A model generated the notes under the pieces. It did no database searches. It worked only from the letters and a program-made list of their open reading frames with translations, and was not told where the DNA came from. From positions 1 through 8,740 of the forward strand of contig JBARCX010000081.1 in the NCBI GenBank assembly GCA_049794535.1: 8,740 nucleotides of DNA, read 5' to 3'. This document shows, piece by piece, positions 1-5,196 of the stretch. The DNA is from JBARCX01 sp049794535. GTDB taxonomy: Bacteria > Pseudomonadota > Gammaproteobacteria > Xanthomonadales > Rhodanobacteraceae. Every line of letters starts with the position of its first letter. Position 1 is the stretch's first letter. Both the position numbers and the translations under genes were made by a program.

Positions 1-658
1 ACAAAGCCCCGAGCAGGCACATGATCAGCGGCAAACGATTGGCCGGTTGCCAGGCGTCGCTGCAGGCATCGAGCACGCGCGCATTCAATTGCTTTAGCCG
101 CGATATGTCATCGGGCAGGGCGTGCGCGAGATCGTTCCAGAAGGCGCGACTGAACGGCGTACTGGTGCGCGTGCCGAGATCGGACTGAAACTTTTCGCGG
201 CGCAGGCCGGCGATTTGTGCGGCGAGTTGCACGCCTTCCTTGCTGAGCAGCTGCGCTTGCTTGATCTGTCCATCCAGGGCGGTCTGGGCCTTGTTGAGTA
301 GGCGGCGTTGCGCCGCCATCTCCGGCGTTTCGGCTGGTGCGCCTTTCTCCGGGGCTGGGCCAAGCACGGTCAGTCGTGCCTTCAGGCTGTCCATCTGCGG
401 GCTCAGAACACTGTCCAGCTGATCGGCTTGCTGCTGCACGTCCAACGCCTGGTTGCGCAGATCGGGCAGCGGCACGTCGATGGTCTTGCCGCTCATCGTG
501 GTGCGGATGTTGTCGAGTTCGGTGCCTAGGCTGCTTAGGGCCTGCGCGGGTGTTTGCGTGGAGGCGGCGGGCGCAGGCTGGCTTGTGTCCTGGGCATACA
601 GGGTGCTGCTGCCGATGGCGAGCAGAAGAATAAGTAGGGAGCGGAGCAGAATAGGCAT
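1..658 (-). CDS. DUF3772-type mechanosensitive ion channel (MscS family), N-terminal part, runs off left edge
   Basis: This open frame reads without a stop from an ATG at 658 to the left edge, giving 219 residues. Residues 1-22 look like a signal peptide (hydrophobic core around LLRSLLILLLAIG, cleavage near YA-QD). A long, mostly helical, Gln/Leu-rich stretch follows (about 38-160). It contains the landmark LGPAPEKGAPAE (99-110) and a later helix rich in Q, A and L (about 116-155), the pattern I know from DUF3772, the periplasmic domain placed before the membrane and MscS domains in some large mechanosensitive channels. The last visible residues (about 209-219) are hydrophobic and probably begin the first membrane helix after that domain. 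The channel pore and MscS beta domain would lie beyond the edge, so the channel assignment rests on the N-terminal domain alone. No clear Shine-Dalgarno precedes the ATG; the signal peptide decides the start. Its likely role is relief of osmotic pressure in the inner membrane. It is divergent from the ABC transporter gene. Confidence 0.8.
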   Translation of the reverse strand, partial: MPILLRSLLILLLAIGSSTLYAQDTSQPAPAASTQTPAQALSSLGTELDNIRTTMSGKTIDVPLPDLRNQALDVQQQADQLDSVLSPQMDSLKARLTVLGPAPEKGAPAETPEMAAQRRLLNKAQTALDGQIKQAQLLSKEGVQLAAQIAGLRREKFQSDLGTRTSTPFSRAFWNDLAHALPDDISRLKQLNARVLDACSDAWQPANRLPLIMCLLGAL

Positions 659-814
659 CCGCGCATGATCGGAGCGCCACTGCGGGCGGTCAATTACTAT
701 GCGTGCTCCTGATAGGTTCGGCAGCCGTTGGCGTTCAGGCTGGGGCGAACCCTACAGCAGCCTTACAACCCAGTGAGGCTTGAAGCTTGGCCCCATCGCA
801 TCCATGGAAGACCC
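659..814. other. Divergent intergenic region, channel gene / ABC transporter gene
   Basis: These 156 bases separate two divergent genes and must hold promoters for both. I see no convincing -35/-10 pair on either strand. The plus-strand frame stays open back to a TTG at 728, but the encoded stretch has no transporter-like features and is better read as leader. Confidence 0.5.
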
Positions 815-2662
815 ATGATCTTTCGCTGGTTTGAATCCCTGATCGACGCCTTCAAGGAGCCGGTCGATGCCATGCCGCCGCAATCGGTGTGGCGGTTCTA
901 TGTGTTCTATCTACGCCAGGTGTGGCCGGTGTTTGCGGCGACCATAGTGGTGGGCTTTGGCGTGGCGATCGTGGAGGTGTCGCTGTTCGGTTTTATCGGC
1001 AGCATTGTCGATATGGCCAAAGGCGTGCCGGCGCCGGACTTCTTCCATCAACACGGCAATGAGTTGCTATGGATGGGGGTTGTCGCGTTGGTGGCAAGGC
1101 CGGTATTGAGTGGGTTGCATGATCTGCTGTTAAACCAGGCGATTGCGCCAAACCTGACCAGCCGCATCCGCTGGCAAAATCATCGCTACGTGGTGCGCCA
1201 GAGCCTGGGCTTCTTCCAGAACGATTTCGCCGGCCGCATTGCGAATCGCATCATGCAGACCGCATCGTCGCTGCGTGAGTCGGCAGTGCAGATCATCGAT
1301 GCGGTCTGGTACGTAGCGATCTACACCGGTAGCGCCATCGTGATGTTCGCCAAGGCGGATTTCTGGTTGGCCGCACCGCTCGTGCTATGGCTATTTGCCT
1401 ATGTCAGCACGCTGGCGTATTTCGTGCCCCGCACCAAAGAGCGTTCCTGGCGGCAGTCGGAAGCACGCTCCAAATTGATGGGGCGCATCGTTGACGGTTA
1501 CAGCAACATCCTCACGCTCAAGCTGTTCGCACATACCCGTCGCGAAGAGGCCTACGTGGCTGATGCGATGGGTGAGCAGATTCATCGCATGCGCCAAATG
1601 ACCCGGCTCACCACCGCGATGGATGCCAGCATCATCACGCTCAATGGCTTCCTGATTGTGGGTACCTCGGCGCTGGCGATCTGGCTGTGGAGCGAGGGAC
1701 GGGTGACCGTGGGCGCGATCGCTCTGTCGACCGGGCTGGTGATCCGCATCAACAACATGTCCGGCTGGATCATGTGGGTAGTCAACGGCATCTTCGAGAA
1801 CGTGGGTACGGTGCAGGATGGCATCACCACCATCTCGCAGCCACGCGCCGTGCAGGATCGCGAAGGTGCGATGCCGCTGGAAGTGATCAACGGTGCGGTG
1901 CACTTCGAAGACATCCACTTTCATTACGGCAAGCAGGGCGGGGTGATCGCGGGGCTGGATCTCAACGTGCGTGCGGGCGAAAAGATCGGCGTGGTTGGGC
2001 CGTCGGGTGCGGGTAAGTCCACACTGGTGAACGTGCTGCTTCGGCTATACGACCTGGAGGGCGGGCGCATCCTGATCGATGGCCAGGACATCGCACAGGT
2101 GACGCAGGAAAGCCTGCGTTCGCAGATTGGTGTGGTGACCCAGGATACGTCGCTACTGCATCGCTCGATTCGCGAGAATCTGTTGTACGGCCGGCCGGAT
2201 GCCAGTGAGGTGCAGATTTTCGAAGCGGTGCGTAAGGCGCGTGCGGACGAGTTCATTCCGCAGCTCAATGATGGCGAAGGCCGTCGTGGCTATGACGCAT
2301 TGGTCGGCGAGCGTGGCGTGAAGCTTTCCGGTGGCCAGCGGCAACGTATCGCGATCGCGCGCGTGCTGCTTAAAGATGCGCCAATCCTGGTGCTGGATGA
2401 AGCGACCTCGGCGTTGGATTCAGAAGCCGAAGCGGCGATTCAAGACAGTCTCGATTTGCTGATGCAGGGCAAGACGGTGATCGCGATTGCGCATCGCTTA
2501 TCCACCATCGCGCGGATGGATCGCCTGGTGGTGTTGGATAAGGGGCACGTTGTCGAGACCGGCACACATGCGGAGTTGATTGCGCATGGTGGGTTGTATG
2601 CGCGCTTGTGGCAGCGGCAGACGGGTGGTTTTGTGGCGGCGGATGATAGTTTGCCGGCGTGA
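815..2662 (+). CDS. ABC half-transporter, fused permease and ATP-binding protein (exporter type, multidrug/MsbA-like)
   Basis: The product has 615 residues, the usual length of a bacterial ABCB-type half-transporter, which works as a homodimer in the inner membrane and exports lipids, drugs or peptides using ATP. The first half has about six hydrophobic segments, for example around VWPVFAATIVVGFGVAIVEV, LLWMGVVALVARPVL and LNGFLIVGTSALAIWLW. The ATPase half is complete: Walker A GPSGAGKST at 395-403, Q-loop Gln443, signature LSGGQ at 504-508, Walker B ILVLDE at 524-529 and H-loop His560, so it should be active. I chose the ATG at 815 because it follows GGAAG (806-810) and begins the protein proper; a TTG at 728 would add 29 residues without family character. 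It resembles the subgroup often annotated as VcaM-like multidrug exporters, but the substrate cannot be read from sequence. No partner gene is adjacent, and it converges on the phosphoesterase gene across the repeat block. Confidence 0.93.
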   Translation: MIFRWFESLIDAFKEPVDAMPPQSVWRFYVFYLRQVWPVFAATIVVGFGVAIVEVSLFGFIGSIVDMAKGVPAPDFFHQHGNELLWMGVVALVARPVLSGLHDLLLNQAIAPNLTSRIRWQNHRYVVRQSLGFFQNDFAGRIANRIMQTASSLRESAVQIIDAVWYVAIYTGSAIVMFAKADFWLAAPLVLWLFAYVSTLAYFVPRTKERSWRQSEARSKLMGRIVDGYSNILTLKLFAHTRREEAYVADAMGEQIHRMRQMTRLTTAMDASIITLNGFLIVGTSALAIWLWSEGRVTVGAIALSTGLVIRINNMSGWIMWVVNGIFENVGTVQDGITTISQPRAVQDREGAMPLEVINGAVHFEDIHFHYGKQGGVIAGLDLNVRAGEKIGVVGPSGAGKSTLVNVLLRLYDLEGGRILIDGQDIAQVTQESLRSQIGVVTQDTSLLHRSIRENLLYGRPDASEVQIFEAVRKARADEFIPQLNDGEGRRGYDALVGERGVKLSGGQRQRIAIARVLLKDAPILVLDEATSALDSEAEAAIQDSLDLLMQGKTVIAIAHRLSTIARMDRLVVLDKGHVVETGTHAELIAHGGLYARLWQRQTGGFVAADDSLPA

Positions 2663-2696
2663 GGGGGATTGGGTGATTGGCAACGTGGCCATTTTG

Positions 2697-2730
2697 CTCG
2701 TCGTCCCTGCGTAGGCAGGGATCCAGTGGC
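2697..2730. repeat. REP-like palindromic unit
   Basis: A perfect 6-bp stem CCCTGC (2705-2710) and GCAGGG (2715-2720) with a GTAG loop sits in a context reading CGTCCCTGCGTAGGCAGG, followed by ATCCAGTGG. The shape 'CGTC, inverted repeat around CGNAGGCG, ATCCAGTG' is a common dispersed palindrome of GC-rich proteobacteria. There is no T-run, so it is unlikely to be a classical terminator for the ABC transporter gene 42 bases upstream. Confidence 0.65.
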
Positions 2731-2807
2731 GTCGTAGCCTGGTTGTCGCGTTATCGCCAGCGGGTTCGCCTGCAGCGGGCTTTCGACCTCCTGCCGGAGG
2801 CCGAGTC

Positions 2808-2837
2808 ACTTCTCTTTTGTATGCCCAAAAGAGAAGT
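2808..2837. repeat. Perfect 12-bp stem hairpin
   Basis: ACTTCTCTTTTG (2808-2819) pairs perfectly with CAAAAGAGAAGT (2826-2837) around a six-base loop. The stem is markedly AT-rich and strand-asymmetric (pyrimidine arm, purine arm), unlike the GC-rich hairpins on either side. It is the strongest hairpin in the block's left half and the part I most associate with the Xanthomonadales intergenic repeat. Confidence 0.8.
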
Positions 2838-2874
2838 AACCAAGAGAAAAGGGCACCCCGATGGCGCGCCTTCC

Positions 2875-3040
2875 GGGCATCCTGCCCTACAGGTGCGCGG
2901 GTGGGTTACGGGGTTTTTCGACAGGGCTTCCTGCCCTGGCGAAAAACTGGCCGGCGTCCTGCCGGCCACTCTGCGAGCTTTCCTCCACCCACCCGCCGCG
3001 TCATAGGGGCCCCGGGAAAAGCAGCGCGCTTCCTGCGCGC
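2875..3040. repeat. Four-hairpin array with shared NTCCT loops
   Basis: Four hairpins have unrelated stems but nearly the same five-base loop: GGGC-ATCCT-GCCC (2875-2887), CAGGGC-TTCCT-GCCCTG (2922-2938), TGGCCGGC-GTCCT-GCCGGCCA (2948-2968) and GCGCGC-TTCCT-GCGCGC (3024-3040). The second is lengthened by GTTTTTCG (2913-2920) pairing with CGAAAAAC (2940-2947) across one A-G mismatch. GCGGGTGGGT (2897-2906) can pair with ACCCACCCGC (2987-2996), enclosing hairpins two and three in a branched fold. On the minus strand each loop reads AGGAN. Stems that differ while pairing is kept, with a fixed loop, suggest the loop is what is recognised. Confidence 0.8.
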
Positions 3041-3074
3041 ACTTTGTGTAAGAGCCAAAATCAAAACAAACAGC

Positions 3075-3111
3075 AAAAAACGCGGGCCCTTACGGACTCG
3101 CCACCGTAAGG
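3075..3111 (-). terminator. Possible terminator hairpin overlapping the phosphoesterase stop codon
   Basis: CCTTACGG (3088-3095) and CCGTAAGG (3104-3111) form a perfect 8-bp stem with an eight-base loop, and the TAA stop of the phosphoesterase gene (3090-3092) lies inside it. On the minus strand it is followed by seven bases and then six T residues (3075-3080). The gap between stem and T-run is longer than in a classical intrinsic terminator, so termination here may be incomplete. Confidence 0.4.
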
Positions 3112-4913
3112 CTTACCGGCCCCGCAAGCACCGTGTATCCATTGTCGTAGCTGTACCACACCGTATACGTGCCGGGTGCCAGGCTGGTGGTGTCGAAGGT
3201 GACAGTGCCTGCACCAGCTGGCGCGTACTGCCAGGCTGCGGATGAGCCGTTTCCGGGGCTGTTGCCGGCCGCATAGATACCGATCCAGTTCTCGCTATTG
3301 AGCTGCGCTACCGGCGTCGCGTAGCTGTAATGCACATAGGTGCCAGCGGTGACGCTGGGCATGGTGCTGGAGAGGGTTGGCGTCGTGATCGCTGTTGTGG
3401 CGGTGAAGGCGTCGTTGATGGGCTGTGCGTACTGGTCGTTGCCGGTCATGGGCGGCAGGCCCAGCGCGTTTTCGATGGTGCGCCCGGTGCTGTAGTGGTT
3501 GTAGCTCACATTGCTGACCGCACCGGCCCGCACTAAGCCTTGCGAGCCCACCAGGATGGTGGCGATGTGATTGCCTTCGGAGGCTAGCGCCAGCGGATCA
3601 TCGGATTCGTCCCACGTAAGGACGAGCAGCGAACGCTGGTTGGTCCATGCCGGTGAATTGAAGATGGGCTGCAATGTCTGCTTGAGCCAGGCGTCCTGTA
3701 CCTGCAGGCTTTTCGACGAGCCGTTGCCGGATGCTTCGCCATCGTTGTAGTCGTCGGCAGCGAGCCACGAGAAGTTGGGTGTGGTGCTGGCCGATTGCAG
3801 ATCGGTGGTGAGCTGACTGGTGTCGAACAAGTGTGCTGCGCAACGCGTGGGATTGGTGGCGACGTCGGTAAAGTTGAATAGCGGTGCGTCGTCGGGTTCG
3901 TAGTAGCTGTCGTTGTTATTGCTGGTGTTGCAGGGCGTGCCCATACCTTGCTCGTAAGCCTTCCAGGTCAGGTTTTTCGCTTCGACCTCATCAGCGATGT
4001 TGCTCGCGGTGACTTTGATGTTGGGGTAGTAGATCGCGCCCTTGACGAAGGTATTGCCGCCGGCGATGGAGAGGTAGTTCTCATCGCTGGGGTGGTACAC
4101 GCCGCTGTAGTTGGCGAGCGAGGTGCCCTGGCTAAGCAGCGAATTCATGAAGGGGGCATCGGTGGTGTCGCCGATGACTTGCGAGTAGTTGGTGTTTTCC
4201 ATCATCACGATGAACACGTGATCGAACGTGGGCACGGTCGATACCGGTGGCTGCAGCGTGGCTACGGTGACCGGTGTGGACAGGGTCAACGACAGATTGT
4301 CGGCGTAGCCGATGTTGTAGCTCGCGGAGGTGTCGGTAAATTGCAGCAGCACCGAGACCGAGCGTGTACCCGTTGGCACGTTGCCGGTGGCCGAGCGAGC
4401 CAGGAATCCGGTCTGGCTGCCACGTGCCGATGCGTTGACGCCGGCCAGCTGCGCAGGTGTGCCCAGCGGCAGGCCGTTCGCATCGAGGAAGGTTGCAGTC
4501 ACCACCGCCTGAGCGTTGTAAGCGCCGTAGCCGCCGAGCCAGCCGGAGAGATTGAAGGTGACACCACCGGCGTCAATCGCGCTGGCTGCGCTGGATACAT
4601 TCACGCTTTGCGAGAGTGCCGAATCGCCATAGGGGCCATCGGAGATGAAGGCCTGGCCGCCCGAGCCTGTCGTCGGTGTGGTGAAGGTGCCGATGGCGTA
4701 GCACACGGTGGACGGGTTGCCCTGGGTGACAGTCCACCCAGGTACCGTGTTAACGGCTGACCAGTCGCTGCTGCACGTGCCTGCTTCAGCATCGCCACCG
4801 ACGATCAGGTTGCTGCTGGTTTGTGCAAATGCCGATGCCCCGAAGAGGGCGGCGGAAACATACGCGGCCAATATGGCCGTGGCCAACCTAAATCCGTGCT
4901 TCTTAGTGTGCAT
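3090..4913 (-). CDS. Secreted phosphoesterase (PF04185-type acid phosphatase/phospholipase C superfamily) with N- and C-terminal beta-sandwich domains
   Basis: The 607-residue product should hydrolyse phosphate esters outside the cytoplasm. Residues 1-30 are a signal peptide (cleavage at AFA-QT). Residues about 35-210 resemble a galactose-binding-like beta-sandwich seen in secreted proteins (NLIVGGDAEAG near the start, IGYADNLSLTL at the end). Residues about 225-503 are the catalytic domain: VMMENTNY with Glu239/Asn240, HPSDENY at 274-280 with Ser276, TWDES with Asp435/Glu436, GNHIATILVG, and YNHYST with His473. By analogy with Francisella AcpA, Glu-Asn and Asp-acid pairs bind metal and Ser276 could be the nucleophile; that mapping is inference. 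Residues about 510-607 form an Ig-like domain (ENWIGIY, TYTVWYSYDNGY). The ATG at 4913 has AGGGGGAG (4921-4928) seven bases upstream and begins the signal peptide; longer frames reaching back to 5246 would overlap the murJ start. Substrate (phosphomonoester, phospholipid or other) is unknown. A weak Pho-box-like sequence lies upstream. Confidence 0.88.
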   Translation of the reverse strand: MHTKKHGFRLATAILAAYVSAALFGASAFAQTSSNLIVGGDAEAGTCSSDWSAVNTVPGWTVTQGNPSTVCYAIGTFTTPTTGSGGQAFISDGPYGDSALSQSVNVSSAASAIDAGGVTFNLSGWLGGYGAYNAQAVVTATFLDANGLPLGTPAQLAGVNASARGSQTGFLARSATGNVPTGTRSVSVLLQFTDTSASYNIGYADNLSLTLSTPVTVATLQPPVSTVPTFDHVFIVMMENTNYSQVIGDTTDAPFMNSLLSQGTSLANYSGVYHPSDENYLSIAGGNTFVKGAIYYPNIKVTASNIADEVEAKNLTWKAYEQGMGTPCNTSNNNDSYYEPDDAPLFNFTDVATNPTRCAAHLFDTSQLTTDLQSASTTPNFSWLAADDYNDGEASGNGSSKSLQVQDAWLKQTLQPIFNSPAWTNQRSLLVLTWDESDDPLALASEGNHIATILVGSQGLVRAGAVSNVSYNHYSTGRTIENALGLPPMTGNDQYAQPINDAFTATTAITTPTLSSTMPSVTAGTYVHYSYATPVAQLNSENWIGIYAAGNSPGNGSSAAWQYAPAGAGTVTFDTTSLAPGTYTVWYSYDNGYTVLAGPVSLTVASP

Positions 4914-4920
4914 ACGTCGA

Positions 4921-4928
4921 CTCCCCCT
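4921..4928 (-). promoter_or_regulatory. Shine-Dalgarno site fixing the phosphoesterase start
   Basis: AGGGGGAG on the minus strand stands seven bases before the ATG at 4913. It supports the short start and rules against the much longer open frame, which would begin inside the neighbouring murJ-like gene. Confidence 0.8.
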
Positions 4929-4986
4929 GCGCCGTGCAGGACCATGATTGAAGTGCACGAACATCGCCTGATTTGGTTGCTGCGGC

Positions 4987-5004
4987 GCGACCGCACGATG
5001 ACAG
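4987..5004 (-). promoter_or_regulatory. Weak Pho-box-like sequence upstream of the phosphoesterase
   Basis: Read on the minus strand the bases are CTGTCAT, four bases, then CGGTCGC. The first half matches the PhoB half-site CTGTCAT exactly; the second matches at only four of seven positions. The 11-base period and the position 74-91 bases before the ATG suit PhoB control of a phosphatase, but a chance match is quite possible. Confidence 0.2.
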
Positions 5005-5016
5005 CATCCCCGGGGG

Positions 5017-5033
5017 TCGTCACGGTGTGACGA
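5017..5033. repeat. Inverted repeat in the phosphoesterase/murJ control region
   Basis: TCGTCAC (5017-5023) and GTGACGA (5027-5033) form a perfect 7-bp inverted repeat with a three-base spacer. The centre-to-centre size fits a dimeric regulator's operator. It lies about 105 bases before the phosphoesterase ATG and 165 before the murJ-like ATG, so it could serve either gene. Confidence 0.4.
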
Positions 5034-5112
5034 AATCGAAGGTTCGAAGGCGAAGGGTGAGGCGAATGATGGAGCGGGTAGAGCGGTTCGCGCCCCCAGG
5101 GTGGCCAAGGCG

Positions 5113-5128
5113 TGGCAGATTCCTGGCA
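5113..5128 (+). promoter_or_regulatory. Candidate sigma-54 promoter for the murJ-like gene
   Basis: TGGCAGATTCCTGGCA carries GG and GC elements separated by ten bases, as sigma-54 promoters require, and matches TGGCAC-N5-TTGCA at most informative positions; the -12 element has TGGCA instead of TTGCA. Transcription would start near 5139, leaving a leader of about 58 bases before the ATG at 5197. No sigma-70 promoter of equal quality is visible in this interval. The same bases can be read as a short direct repeat of TGGCAG, so chance cannot be excluded. Confidence 0.3.
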
Positions 5129-5196
5129 GTAACGACCCAGTCGAGGTGGGTTGTTGCGGCGATGTTACGCTACCCGTTTTGCAGGAAAGGACAGGT

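Larger units (their letters stand above)
2663..3089. repeat. Non-coding repeat block between convergent genes
   Basis: This 427-base stretch contains no credible gene; the open frames across it have no protein character. It holds a REP-like hairpin (2705-2720), then a dense series of inverted repeats from about 2787 to 3040, then an A-rich tail (about 3057-3080). Phrases such as the pair around 2808-2837 followed by AACCAAGAGAAAAGGGCAC recall a repeat I associate with many intergenic regions of Xanthomonadales; this is memory, not a search. Position between convergent stop codons is typical for such elements, which may serve as bidirectional transcription barriers, 3' mRNA protection or RNA-protein docking sites. 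Confidence 0.75.

Noticed and set aside
108..680. 190-residue minus-strand open frame at the left end
   Set aside because: The product is Arg/His/Pro-rich and out of frame with the DUF3772 reading, which has a signal peptide and family motif.
2787..3040. CRISPR array
   Set aside because: The repeated units are hairpins with different stems and irregular spacing, without constant repeats or uniform spacers, and there are no cas genes.
2677..3245. Several open frames across the repeat block
   Set aside because: They cross hairpins, have no Shine-Dalgarno or protein character, and one runs into the end of the convergent phosphoesterase gene.
3948..4760. 270-residue plus-strand open frame inside the phosphoesterase gene
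   Set aside because: It is antisense to a gene with a signal peptide, Shine-Dalgarno and catalytic motifs; its own product has no recognisable features and reflects GC-rich codon structure.
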